Part shown: piece after piece, positions 1 through 7,487 of the stretch | Position numbering within the stretch: position 1 is the stretch's first letter | How the letters are laid out: the number at the start of each line of letters is the position of its first letter | Assembly: GCA_019114585.1 (NCBI GenBank) | Contig: DXFE01000075.1 | Location: 1-27,513, forward strand | Source: Gemmiger_A avium | GTDB taxonomy: Bacteria; Bacillota; Clostridia; Oscillospirales; Ruminococcaceae | Reading direction: 5' to 3' | Length of the DNA stretch: 27,513 nucleotides | Program-made: the position numbers and the translations under genes | The notes under the pieces: generated by a model | Told to the model about the DNA's origin: nothing | The model's input: the letters and a program-made list of their open reading frames with translations, nothing else | Databases searched by the model: none

Positions 1-2
1 GG

Positions 3-2906
3 CTTGCCTGCCTGGTTCTTGCGCTGGGCCTGATCTTTACGATGGTTCCGGCCAGCGTCTTTGCGGATGAGACCCTCATCGCCGGCACCACCGCTTCGTC
101 GAGTGACCCGGCCGAGGAAGAGGAGCCCGCCATCGAGGAAGAGCCCGCCGTTGAGGAGGAGCCCGTCGTCGAGGAAGAGCCCGCCGTCGAGGAGGAGCCC
201 GTCGTCGAGGAAGAGCCCACCGTCGAGGAGGAGCCCGTCGTGAGCAGCTATGCTGTGGATTCTGCTCCGGCTGCTAAAATCCTTAATGATTTCGGTTATG
301 AGTTTATTTTCAGCAATGCGTCGAGCGACCTTGTCACCCTGTACTACGCAAAGAAAGACGTCGGCTCCCAAAATGTCGAGTTTGATACCCTGCCCAAGGG
401 AGACAGCCTGTATAATTTTATGACCGCGGGCGACGTCCTTTGCTTCTACGTGTCTGTGCCGGAAGGGTACGAGCCGATCATTTCGATCAGCTCCAGCGAG
501 GGCAACATCTACGCTATTGACGAGATGGATGCGAAACTGCAGGAAAAATGGAACTACGACCATTCGAAGTTCTATCTCCTTCGCCCGTATCATGAGCAGG
601 CCAAGAATAATGGTTGCCAGTGGGGATTCTTCTTCGCTAATACCGGTGATTCCGAGAATAACGTGATCACCATCGACGTGAAGCCCATTGTCGAGCAATA
701 CATCGTGAGCGTGGACGAGGGCGTTCTGACTGCTGGTGCGCATTTTGATGACAACGATGTGCAGCTGCCGGTCACCGTAGACAAAGGTGATAGCCTGACC
801 CTTACCCTGTACGGTCCGAATAAGGCGCTGATTTCCAAGTTGCTGTCCTCTCTGTCCATCAACAACAGCCCCTTGAATATCCCTCTGAATACGGATGGTT
901 CTGAGGCAATCACCAATCTTGATGTGGCGGACGTTTCGGTAAAGTATGATGGCCTTACAATGGACAACGGCCTGGTCCGTGCCAAGTACACCATTACCCT
1001 GTCCGACATCCGCGGCGATGTTACTTTCACTGGCATGACCTATCGGGATTGGGTTTCCAAGGGTGTCATGGTCAATGAACTGGTCGGCATTTCCGAACTG
1101 CAGTACCGGGGCGAAGGCGGCGAATGGCAGTCTGTTGAAGGCAATCTCCCCGTTGGTGTTCCTTTCTTCACGCGCGATGCATTGGACATCCTGAAGGGGC
1201 ACTACCAGATCGTGAATTTCCGCTTCAAGGTGGCGGAAGACTACAGCGATCCGAACCTGACGCTTGTAAAAAATAACAACGAGACCATTAATAAGAGCCT
1301 GTCCTATGACGCTGAAACCGGCTGGTACAGTTTCGACATTACCATTGGCGCAGTGTATACCAGCGATGATATCAAGGTCTGGTTTGAGCAGGACGAGTAC
1401 TATGTGAATATGCGCCTCACCGCCACCGAGGGCGGTGGTACCGTGGAGCCTGGCGAAACCAGTGATGCCTATTTCTACCTGAAAGATCCTCAGGCTAGTA
1501 CCAGCGAAAAAACTGACTATTTCTTTGTAGGCGAAGGCAAAGTGAAGTATGGGACGCCTTCTGCGGGTGAATCCTATGAGGTCACAAATGACAATGTTGT
1601 CTTCCCTGATACCATTGACTATCCGACAATTGTAAAAGATGGTTATGTATACGAGTATGCAACTACCGGTGCGGCAGGAACTTACTCGGTGGAATGGAAG
1701 GTAGTTAAGGCGGAGTACGGTGCTACCAATGCGATGGAAGGCGACGATGAAGTTGTCTTTGTGGACGGCAATACCCTGACTTGGCATGTGGATGGCGAGA
1801 TCACACTGAACCCGCCCATCGATATTCCGGACGACGTGAAGCTTCCGGAAGTAGTCGAGGTGGACACTCCGTACGACGGAAACGAGCATAAGCTTACCTT
1901 TAAGTACGATGAAAACTTTAAGGTTGAGTATTTGGTAGACGGCGTATGGACAGAGACTGCGCCTTCCCAGACCAATGTAGGCCTGCAGAGAATCGATGTG
2001 CGCTTTACTTATGAGCCGGAAAACGATGCTAACGTGTACAAACCGTACATCGTGGAGGATGCGCAGATTCTTGTCCGTCCGCGTACCGTGTATGTAAAGG
2101 TAGATAACAAGAGCAAGACTGTGAGCGGCGCGATGCCGGAGTTCACCTACACGATTGTGGACAAGAGTGCAGAAGAGCCCGACACCGGTCTGCTGGCGGG
2201 ACATGAAATCACCAAGGTGGTTTATTCCTGGGATGAGCAGAATACTCAGGGTAACCATGAGATTTTCCTGCGTATCACCGAAATTTTGAATGGCGATACG
2301 GAAGTGACGGCAAACTATGCGGCCGCGATCGAAAATGGTACCCTGACCATCAATGCAAATCCCGGCCCCAACCCCACTCCTGATCCGACCCCGAATCCCA
2401 CCCCGGTTCCCACCCCGGTTCCGGAGACCCCGGTGATCCCGGTGGCTCCTGTGACTCCGGTGGATGACGACGATGACGCAGCGGTCGTGGATGACGGCGA
2501 GGATGCCGAGGATATCGAGGACGAGGAGACCCCGCAGGCTTCTCCCGAGGCCACTCCGGCCCCTGAGGCTACTGCGGAACCCGAAGAGATCGAAGACGAC
2601 GCTACCGCCCAGGCGGGTGTGAGCGGCTGGGCTCTGATCAACCTGATCCTGATGGTGCTCACCGTGCTGGCTGGTCTGGTTATGCTGGGCCTGTGCTTCG
2701 CGGGCAAGAGCGGCGCTCTGCACCTGATCGGTGTGGTTCCCGCCCTGGTTGCTCTGATCGCTTTCTTCGTGACCGAGGACATGAGCCTGCCCATGGTGAT
2801 GACCGACCGCTGGACCCTGATCATGGCGCTGATCGCCGTGGTTCAGATCGTCCTGATGGTGCTGGGCCGTCACGGCCAGGACAACAAGGACAATGCGAAC
2901 GCCTGA
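3..2906 (+). CDS. Large secreted, membrane-anchored Ig-like surface protein (5' partial)
   Basis: The reading frame is open from the window edge, so the gene starts upstream. The ATG at 42 lies inside a signal peptide: a hydrophobic stretch ends in VPASVFA followed by DET, a good signal-peptidase I site. Then come seven EEEPxV repeats (117-242), a long body of unrecognised beta-rich sequence, and two modules (about 1850-2330) resembling MBG/YDG Ig-like repeats (PYDGNEH; RTVYVKVDNKSKTVSG). A Pro/Thr linker and an Asp/Glu-rich linker follow. The C-terminus has three hydrophobic helices (about 2628-2700, 2715-2775, 2811-2865) and a short charged tail. No LPXTG motif is present, so the anchor appears to be the helices. 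The central part uses more AT-ending codons (aat, gat, gta, aaa) than neighbouring genes. Adhesion or envelope display is an inference; no catalytic motif is seen. Confidence 0.85.
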   Translation, partial: LACLVLALGLIFTMVPASVFADETLIAGTTASSSDPAEEEEPAIEEEPAVEEEPVVEEEPAVEEEPVVEEEPTVEEEPVVSSYAVDSAPAAKILNDFGYEFIFSNASSDLVTLYYAKKDVGSQNVEFDTLPKGDSLYNFMTAGDVLCFYVSVPEGYEPIISISSSEGNIYAIDEMDAKLQEKWNYDHSKFYLLRPYHEQAKNNGCQWGFFFANTGDSENNVITIDVKPIVEQYIVSVDEGVLTAGAHFDDNDVQLPVTVDKGDSLTLTLYGPNKALISKLLSSLSINNSPLNIPLNTDGSEAITNLDVADVSVKYDGLTMDNGLVRAKYTITLSDIRGDVTFTGMTYRDWVSKGVMVNELVGISELQYRGEGGEWQSVEGNLPVGVPFFTRDALDILKGHYQIVNFRFKVAEDYSDPNLTLVKNNNETINKSLSYDAETGWYSFDITIGAVYTSDDIKVWFEQDEYYVNMRLTATEGGGTVEPGETSDAYFYLKDPQASTSEKTDYFFVGEGKVKYGTPSAGESYEVTNDNVVFPDTIDYPTIVKDGYVYEYATTGAAGTYSVEWKVVKAEYGATNAMEGDDEVVFVDGNTLTWHVDGEITLNPPIDIPDDVKLPEVVEVDTPYDGNEHKLTFKYDENFKVEYLVDGVWTETAPSQTNVGLQRIDVRFTYEPENDANVYKPYIVEDAQILVRPRTVYVKVDNKSKTVSGAMPEFTYTIVDKSAEEPDTGLLAGHEITKVVYSWDEQNTQGNHEIFLRITEILNGDTEVTANYAAAIENGTLTINANPGPNPTPDPTPNPTPVPTPVPETPVIPVAPVTPVDDDDDAAVVDDGEDAEDIEDEETPQASPEATPAPEATAEPEEIEDDATAQAGVSGWALINLILMVLTVLAGLVMLGLCFAGKSGALHLIGVVPALVALIAFFVTEDMSLPMVMTDRWTLIMALIAVVQIVLMVLGRHGQDNKDNANA
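117..242 (+). repeat. Seven tandem 18-bp units encoding EEEPxV
   Basis: Seven in-frame 18-nt units begin gag-ga[a/g]-gag-ccc and encode EEEPAI, EEEPAV, EEEPVV, EEEPAV, EEEPVV, EEEPTV and EEEPVV just after the signal peptide. AV and VV units alternate, suggesting that pairs were duplicated. The unit length is a multiple of three, so copy changes would keep the frame. Confidence 0.95.
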
Positions 2907-2940
2907 TGCGCCGCACTGACCGGTAATACAAAACAATAAA

Positions 2941-2988
2941 CCGGGCGGCATGGTTCCTGAAAAGGAATCATGCCGCCCGGCTTTTTTA
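2941..2988. terminator. Intrinsic terminator between convergent genes
   Basis: A long hairpin (arms 2941-2957 and 2964-2980, loop tgaaaa) has a CTTTTTT tail on the plus strand for the surface-protein gene. On the minus strand the stem is followed by TTTATTGTTTTG, so it probably also ends the alkylation-repair operon that converges here. Confidence 0.9.
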
Positions 2989-3678
2989 TTCTTTCCAGCG
3001 CAGTGCCCGCAAGGCCTGCTTTTGCTCCGGCGTAATCCGGTAGCTTTCCACTGCTTTCTGGATGGTTTTGTTGTGTACCCAGCGCGGCAGGCGCCGCTCT
3101 TGCAGCCAGGGCAGCACAACCGGATACTGTTTGGCAAGCGCCGTGGCAAAATACCAGGACACCATCATGTTCACATAATATTCCTCACAGCACACCGATG
3201 CCGCCCATCCCAGCTGTTCCGGCTGAAACCAGGGATCGTCCAGGTACCAGCGCAGCAGAACCCCCACACCAAACCGCACGGCAAAGGGATGGTCGGATGC
3301 CATCCAGCGCTGCGCCTGCTCGGCCAGTGCGGCGGGCCGTGCCGCAAAGGCGCGGGGGCTCAGCAAATCGCAGGTGGCCCAGTTGTCCACAACGGGCAGA
3401 AAGGCGTCCAGCGCCGCCACGGCGGCGTCGTAGTCTTTCTCCTCGTTGATCAGCAGGCCGTGCAGGTTGTTCTCGTCGTAATACTGGTGCGGCAGCCGGG
3501 CCAGAAACGCCCGGGCCTCATCGGTGCCACGCAGCTGGCGGGCCAGCCTGCGCAGCGCGGGCATCCGCACCCCCAGTACCCGCTGCGGGTCTATGGTGGG
3601 GATCAGCGCCGACTGAAAGGTCTGGTAGGCCGGATCGGCCAGTTTCCGCAGCCGGGCCAGAATATCGTGTTGTTCCAC
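2986..3678 (-). CDS. AlkD-like DNA alkylation repair protein
   Basis: A 230-residue protein of the DNA_alkylation family (PF08713; HEAT-repeat glycosylases such as AlkD). Supporting features are the helical-repeat layout, the segment LGVRMPALRRLARQL near the N-terminus, the YDENNLHGLLI region, and the VDNWATCD signature in the middle, which matches the family's DNW motif. Family members remove positively charged alkylated bases in the cytoplasm. The chosen start is GTG at 3678, which follows GGGAGG by 7 nt; the longer frame reads through the upstream gene and has no site. It is the last gene of the operon, 13 nt after the DUF5655-like gene. Function is inferred from the family. Confidence 0.85.
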   Translation of the reverse strand: MEQHDILARLRKLADPAYQTFQSALIPTIDPQRVLGVRMPALRRLARQLRGTDEARAFLARLPHQYYDENNLHGLLINEEKDYDAAVAALDAFLPVVDNWATCDLLSPRAFAARPAALAEQAQRWMASDHPFAVRFGVGVLLRWYLDDPWFQPEQLGWAASVCCEEYYVNMMVSWYFATALAKQYPVVLPWLQERRLPRWVHNKTIQKAVESYRITPEQKQALRALRWKE

Positions 3679-3691
3679 AGGGTTCCTCCCG

Positions 3692-4075
3692 TTACTTTTC
3701 CAGCGAGAACCGCCAGGCCTGTTCCAGCCAGCCCAGCAGCTCCTCGTCCAGCTGGTCGGGCCGCTCCACCAGCACATGATGGGTCCAGCGCCGGGGATAG
3801 GGCTCTACCGCCACCGCGATGCGGGGCGATTCCAGCCGGTCCGCCAGGCCAAAGGAAACCACCAGACATACCTCCGGCCAATCCTTGCGGCGGCGCACCG
3901 GCAGCGAAGCCATGGCGTAGATATATTTGCTGCGGAACGAGATCTGGCTGCGGCTCACCTTGATGGAGGTGCCGGGGCAGCGGGCGAGCAGCTGCTGGCG
4001 CAGTGCTTCATACACCGGCAGCATGGCGGGCATCCGGTCAAAAAACAGCAGTTCGTCATTGGTGATCGGCTCCAT
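3692..4075 (-). CDS. DUF5655-like small protein
   Basis: A 127-residue cytoplasmic protein. The start is ATG 4075, just after the bcp stop; the longer open frame is bcp read out of frame. The conserved-looking core is a region of SFRSKYIYA, LPVRRRKDWPE, VVSFGL, EPYPRRWTHHV and a C-terminal helix LLGWLEQAW. This pattern resembles DUF5655 (PF18899), whose biochemical role I do not know. No signal peptide, membrane segment or metal-binding cluster is visible. It sits between a peroxiredoxin and a DNA repair protein, so a stress role is plausible but unproven. The ribosome site is weak (GGGGTGA), consistent with translational coupling to bcp. Confidence 0.75.
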   Translation of the reverse strand: MEPITNDELLFFDRMPAMLPVYEALRQQLLARCPGTSIKVSRSQISFRSKYIYAMASLPVRRRKDWPEVCLVVSFGLADRLESPRIAVAVEPYPRRWTHHVLVERPDQLDEELLGWLEQAWRFSLEK

Positions 4076-4080
4076 ACCGG

Positions 4081-4539
4081 TCACCCCTGCAGCCAGGCCA
4101 GAATGTCGGCGGCGTTGGTGTCCGGCTTGACCTTGGGCATGGCCTTTTCGATTGTGCCGTCCGGCCCGATCACATAGGTGCTGCGCACTACCCCCATGCT
4201 TACCTTGCCGTACTGCTTCTTCTCTTTCCACACGTCGTAAGCCTGCAATACGGTCAGTTCCGAATCGGACAGCAGGATAAACGGCAGTTCGTATTTGGCC
4301 GCAAACTTTTCGTGGGAAGCGGCCGAGTCCTTGCTGACCCCGATCACCTCCACGCCCAGTTCCTTGAAGGCGTCATAGTTCTGGGCAAAGCCGCAGGCTT
4401 GCCGGGCGCAGCCGGGGGTGTTGTCCCGGGGATAGAAATAGAGCACTACCCGCTTGCCCGCAAAATCCGACAGGGATACCGGGTTTCCGTTTTTGTCCGG
4501 CAGGGTAAAATCCGGCGCTTTGGTTCCAACTTCCAGCAT
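4081..4539 (-). CDS. bcp: Thiol peroxidase, Bcp/PrxQ-type peroxiredoxin
   Basis: A 152-residue peroxiredoxin that reduces H2O2 and organic hydroperoxides with electrons from thioredoxin. The family motif PxxxTxxC is present at residues 37-44, giving Cys44 as peroxidatic cysteine. Cys49, five residues later, is the usual PrxQ resolving cysteine. The following residues read ARQAC rather than the common TxEAC. The N-terminal APDFTLPD, the VVLYFYP strand and the later GVSKDS segment fit the thioredoxin fold, and the length is typical. ATG 4539 follows AAGGAGG, which overlaps the yaaA stop, so the two are coupled. TrxA/TrxB encoded at 18645-19911 are likely electron donors. Confidence 0.95.
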   Translation of the reverse strand: MLEVGTKAPDFTLPDKNGNPVSLSDFAGKRVVLYFYPRDNTPGCARQACGFAQNYDAFKELGVEVIGVSKDSAASHEKFAAKYELPFILLSDSELTVLQAYDVWKEKKQYGKVSMGVVRSTYVIGPDGTIEKAMPKVKPDTNAADILAWLQG

Positions 4540-4542
4540 GGT

Positions 4543-5289
4543 TCAATCCTCCTTGATAAATACCAGTGTGTCCGGCCGCGAATCCGCGGCACTGTATTGA
4601 AAGCCCAGGTCGGTAAAATCCAGGGCGTCCTCCGGCGTTTGGGCCCCTTTTTCGGCAAGATGGCGCACCATCCGGCCCCGGGCCATCTTGCACAGGGTGG
4701 CCTTTTCCACCAGTTTGTCCCCCTTGCGGGTCACAAACCGGCATTCCACCCAGCGCACCGAACCGGGCAGATGCGGCCGCACCGCCCGGCTGTACTCCTT
4801 GGATGCCAGGTCCAGCAGGCAGTCATCCTCAGCGGCCAGATGGGCGGCCAGCCGCCCACCCCAGAAGCCGTATAGATCTTTCTGCCCGTCCATCGGCAGC
4901 TTGGCCTGCATCTCCAGCCGGTAGGGGATGACCGCGTCAAAGGGGCGCAGTACCCCGTACATCCCGGACAGGATGCGCAGATGGGCCTGGATATAGTCCA
5001 GCTGTCCGCTTTCCATCACCTGCGGGGCCATGTACTGGTACTGAATGCCCTCGTAGGCCAGAATGGCCGGGGTCAGCGCCCGGTCCGGGTCGGCGGTGCG
5101 CAGCCGCTCCACGTTCATGGCAGCCAACGATTCGCTGCATCCCCACAGGGCTTTCAGCTGTTCCGGCGGCATGGCCTGCAGGGTGGTCAGAATCCGTTTC
5201 GCGTCGGCCAGAAAGGCCGGTTTGCCCAGCGGCGGCAGGCTGTCGGAATCCACCCGCATCTTCTTGGCGGGGGAGATCAGAATTTTCAT
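4543..5289 (-). CDS. yaaA: YaaA family peroxide-stress protein (UPF0246)
   Basis: A 248-residue full-length YaaA/UPF0246 protein (PF03883). The opening MKILISPAKKM is the family hallmark, followed by AILAYEGIQYQYM, HLRILSGMYGVLRPFD, YRLEMQAKL and a C-terminal FTDLGFQYS. In E. coli YaaA lowers free intracellular iron during peroxide stress and so limits Fenton damage; members also bind DNA. Here it lies directly upstream of bcp (stop and start almost overlap) and 9 nt after the dehydrogenase gene, so it is in a multigene transcript. The peroxide-defence role is transferred from the family and supported by the neighbour. Confidence 0.93.
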   Translation of the reverse strand: MKILISPAKKMRVDSDSLPPLGKPAFLADAKRILTTLQAMPPEQLKALWGCSESLAAMNVERLRTADPDRALTPAILAYEGIQYQYMAPQVMESGQLDYIQAHLRILSGMYGVLRPFDAVIPYRLEMQAKLPMDGQKDLYGFWGGRLAAHLAAEDDCLLDLASKEYSRAVRPHLPGSVRWVECRFVTRKGDKLVEKATLCKMARGRMVRHLAEKGAQTPEDALDFTDLGFQYSAADSRPDTLVFIKED

Positions 5290-5298
5290 GGCTTCTCC

Positions 5299-6339
5299 TT
5301 ACGCGCCCGGTTCAATGGCTACCTTGACCACCCCGTCCCGGCGCGACTCAAACAGGGCGAAAGCCTCCTCCACCCGGCAAAGGGGGAAGGTGTGGGTGAT
5401 CAGCGGGGTGGTGTCCAGTTTGCCCGCGGCGATCAGCGCCAGGGTCTCGCCGCAGTGACAGCCGTCCACACCGCCGGTCTTGAAGATCAGATTTTTGCCG
5501 TACATATCCGGCAGCGGCAGGGTCTGGGCCGTGTCGTACAGCCCCACCACCGTGACCACTGCGTTGGGCCGGGCCGTTTCCCAGGCCAGGCGGAAACTGT
5601 CCGCGCTGCCCGCGCACTCCAGCACCGCGTCTGCGCCGCCGTGTTCGCTGTGCGCCTGCACAAAAGCCACTGCGTCCGCCGGGGTTACCGTGAGAACATC
5701 CGGATACAGCCGTTCCACAAAGGCCCGGCGGGCCGGGTCCGGCTCACAGACAATGATTCGGCCGGGCTGCTTGAGCCGCAGGCACTGCAGGGTGCAGATG
5801 CCGGTGGGGCCCGCGCCCAGAATCAGCGCGGTGTCGCCGGGGCGCACCCCGCTGATATCTGCCGCCCAATAGCCGGTGGCCAGCACGTCCCCCACAAACA
5901 GGGCCTGCCGGTCGGTCACTGTGTCCGGAATCGGGTCCAGGCCCTGATCCGCGTAGGGAACCCGCACATACTCCGCCAGCCCGCCGTCGATGCGGCAGCC
6001 CAGCGCCCAGCCGCCCTGCGGGTCGGTGCAGTTGTTCACCCAGCCGTTCTGACAGAAAAAGCATTCGCCGCAATAGGTTTCCACATTCACGGTCACCCGA
6101 TCGCCGGGACGCACTCGCCGCACCGCCGGGCCGACCTCTTCCACGATGCCCACCATCTCATGGCCCACCGTGATGCCGGGCACCGCCCGGGGCACCGAAC
6201 CGTGCTTGATATGCAGGTCACTGGTGCAGATGCTAGCCAGGGTCACCCGCACGATGGCGTCCCGGTCGCTTTGCAGCCGGGGACGGGGCTTGTCCAGAAG
6301 CTCGAATTTTCCAGGGGAAACATAGGTGTATGCCAGCAT
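5299..6339 (-). CDS. Zinc-dependent alcohol dehydrogenase (MDR family)
   Basis: A 346-residue medium-chain dehydrogenase. Catalytic zinc ligands are Cys38, His60 and Glu61 (GHE). Structural zinc is bound by Cys90, Cys93, Cys96 and Cys104. The Rossmann motif GAGPTG is at 175-180, and an acidic residue at the end of the second strand (VCEPD) favours NAD over NADP. It oxidises or reduces an alcohol, polyol or aldehyde, but the substrate cannot be read from the sequence; the family includes butanediol, sorbitol and threonine dehydrogenases. The start is ATG 6339, 8 nt after AGGAGG; an in-frame TTG at 6345 would leave only 2 nt. First gene of the operon with yaaA, bcp and the two following genes. 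Confidence 0.92.
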   Translation of the reverse strand: MLAYTYVSPGKFELLDKPRPRLQSDRDAIVRVTLASICTSDLHIKHGSVPRAVPGITVGHEMVGIVEEVGPAVRRVRPGDRVTVNVETYCGECFFCQNGWVNNCTDPQGGWALGCRIDGGLAEYVRVPYADQGLDPIPDTVTDRQALFVGDVLATGYWAADISGVRPGDTALILGAGPTGICTLQCLRLKQPGRIIVCEPDPARRAFVERLYPDVLTVTPADAVAFVQAHSEHGGADAVLECAGSADSFRLAWETARPNAVVTVVGLYDTAQTLPLPDMYGKNLIFKTGGVDGCHCGETLALIAAGKLDTTPLITHTFPLCRVEEAFALFESRRDGVVKVAIEPGA

Positions 6340-6371
6340 ATGCAACGCCTCCTGTCTGGTTTGCTGGTTTT

Positions 6372-6400
6372 ATTATACCCTCCCGCCGCCGGGGCCGCAA
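6372..6400 (-). promoter_or_regulatory. Promoter of the dehydrogenase-yaaA-bcp operon
   Basis: On the minus strand, TTGCGG (6395-6400), a 17-bp spacer and a perfect TATAAT (6372-6377) lie about 30 bp upstream of the dehydrogenase start. Its -35 element is 15 bp from the LytTR-type direct repeat. Confidence 0.75.
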
Positions 6401-6415
6401 GCGGGAAGGGGTGCG

Positions 6416-6448
6416 CCAATCATCGGCAGAATACTACCGATTGTCGGC
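6416..6448. promoter_or_regulatory. Candidate LytTR operator: direct repeats in 21-bp phase
   Basis: CCAATCATCGGC (6416-6427) and CCGATTGTCGGC (6437-6448) match at 9 of 12 positions and start exactly 21 bp apart, two helical turns. LytTR proteins such as AgrA bind two direct repeats with this phasing. The pair ends 6 bp upstream of the -35 box of the adjacent LytTR gene and faces the divergent dehydrogenase promoter. Confidence 0.6.
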
Positions 6449-6454
6449 GGCGGC

Positions 6455-6483
6455 TTGCTTACCGGAGACGAACGCAGTATGCT
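6455..6483 (+). promoter_or_regulatory. Promoter of the LytTR-DUF3021 operon
   Basis: TTGCTT (6455-6460), 17-bp spacer, TATGCT (6478-6483). The non-consensus ends of both boxes and the repeat pair just upstream are what an activator-dependent promoter would show. The leader is about 15 nt and contains AAGGGGG before the start codon. Confidence 0.65.
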
Positions 6484-6505
6484 GAACCCATAAGGGGGCG
6501 ATGCC

Positions 6506-6946
6506 ATGAAGATCGAGATCCGCATTGATCCGGACTGCACCGAGCCGCGGGCCATCATCCTGACCGCGGCTGTGACCCGCGAGGTGGAGGCGGCGGTCAA
6601 TGCGCTGCGTCAGAGCGGGCCCGGTTTGCTGGCGGGGCTGCGGGACGGCCGGGTGGAACTGCTGGAGCCGGACAGCCTGCTTCGCATCTGGGCGGAGGAC
6701 GGCCGGGTATACGCGGCCGCCGGGCAGGGGGTATATACCCTGCGCCAGCGGCTGTACGAGGTGGAGCAAACGCTGGACCCGACTCGTTTTGTGCGCATAT
6801 CCCACGGAGAGATCATCAACCTGCGGCGGGTGAAGCACTTTGACCTGAATCTGGCCGGCTCCATCTGTGTGCGTCTTGCCGACGGCACCGTGACCTGGGT
6901 GTCCCGCCGGTATGTGCCCCGCATCCGTGCCATGCTGAAACTGTGA
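6506..6946 (+). CDS. LytTR-family transcriptional regulator without receiver domain
   Basis: A 146-residue cytoplasmic DNA-binding protein. The LytTR domain spans about residues 45-144 and carries the hallmark FVRISHGEIINLRRV and a terminal SRRYVPRIRAML. The first 40 residues (MKIEIRIDPD onward) are too short for a phospho-receiver, so it is not a classical response regulator. It overlaps the ribosome site of the following DUF3021 membrane gene. LytTR plus small membrane protein pairs (LytTR regulatory systems, e.g. HdrRM and BrsRM of streptococci) work with the membrane protein restraining the regulator. It probably controls its own promoter through the repeats at 6416-6448, and perhaps the divergent operon. 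Confidence 0.93.
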   Translation: MKIEIRIDPDCTEPRAIILTAAVTREVEAAVNALRQSGPGLLAGLRDGRVELLEPDSLLRIWAEDGRVYAAAGQGVYTLRQRLYEVEQTLDPTRFVRISHGEIINLRRVKHFDLNLAGSICVRLADGTVTWVSRRYVPRIRAMLKL

Positions 6947-6957
6947 GGTGACAAACG

Positions 6958-7398
6958 ATGAAACGAATGATCCTGTTCCGCACACTGAACGGTGTGGTGG
7001 CGGGCATTGCGCTCAGCCATGCGATCGCGCTCCTTTCCTCACTGGGAAGCGGCGCCTATCTTCCCTGCGCTCCGGCGCTGATTACGGCATGCGGCGGCGT
7101 GCTGCGGGCGGTTGTTCTGCAAACGGTTCTGAGCGCGGTGCTGGGGGCGGTCTTTGGGGCGGCGTCGGTGATCTGGAACCTGGAACACTGGAGCATCGCC
7201 CGCCAGACAGCGGTTTATTTTACGGTCACCGCCGCCGTGATGCTGCCGGCGGCGTATGCCTGCTGCTGGACGGAGCGCAGTCTGACAGGGGTGCTGTGCT
7301 ATGGAGGTATCTATCTGGGCATCTTTGCCCTGATCTGGCTGTTTCAGTTTCTGGCCGTGTGGCGCAGTGTGCGGCACCTCAACAACAAGCTGGAATAA
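6958..7398 (+). CDS. DUF3021 family membrane protein, LytTR partner
   Basis: A 146-residue integral membrane protein with four hydrophobic segments (about residues 10-31, 45-70, 79-105 and 112-135) and a short basic C-terminal tail (RSVRHLNNKLE). Size, topology and position immediately after a LytTR gene match DUF3021 (PF11457). The ATG at 6958 is preceded by GAGGTGA, which includes the stop of the LytTR gene, so the pair is translationally coupled. By analogy with LytTR regulatory systems it may sequester or inhibit the regulator until an envelope signal is sensed; that role is inference. Confidence 0.85.
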   Translation: MKRMILFRTLNGVVAGIALSHAIALLSSLGSGAYLPCAPALITACGGVLRAVVLQTVLSAVLGAVFGAASVIWNLEHWSIARQTAVYFTVTAAVMLPAAYACCWTERSLTGVLCYGGIYLGIFALIWLFQFLAVWRSVRHLNNKLE

Positions 7399-7404
7399 GG
7401 TTTT

Positions 7405-7450
7405 GGGCCCGGCGGAACAGGCGGATTCGCCGGGCCCTCTTGCGCTTTTC
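7405..7450 (+). terminator. Intrinsic terminator after DUF3021 gene
   Basis: A 10-bp perfect stem GGGCCCGGCG/CGCCGGGCCC (7405-7414, 7428-7437) with a 13-nt loop is followed by TCTTGCGCTTTT. The tail is only moderately T-rich and overlaps the -35 box of the next promoter. Confidence 0.7.
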
Positions 7451-7468
7451 AGCAGAAGGCGGTATTAT
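7440..7468 (+). promoter_or_regulatory. Promoter of the methyltransferase gene
   Basis: TTGCGC (7440-7445), 17-bp spacer, TATTAT (7463-7468). The leader to the start codon is about 60 nt. Confidence 0.65.
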
Positions 7469-7471
7469 GTA

Positions 7472-7487
7472 GTTAGTCTTAACTAAC
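7472..7487. promoter_or_regulatory. Palindromic operator candidate over the start site
   Basis: GTTAGT-CTTA-ACTAAC is a perfect 6+6 inverted repeat beginning 4 bp after the -10 box, where a repressor would block initiation. The TTAGT-type half-sites resemble those of MarR-family repressors. No such regulator gene is adjacent. Confidence 0.5.

Noticed and set aside
117..242. A CRISPR array or similar direct-repeat array
   Set aside because: The 18-nt units are contiguous, in frame and encode a regular acidic peptide; there are no spacers.
6339..6345. TTG 6345 as start of the alcohol dehydrogenase
   Set aside because: Only 2 nt separate it from AGGAGG; ATG 6339 has the normal 8-nt spacing.
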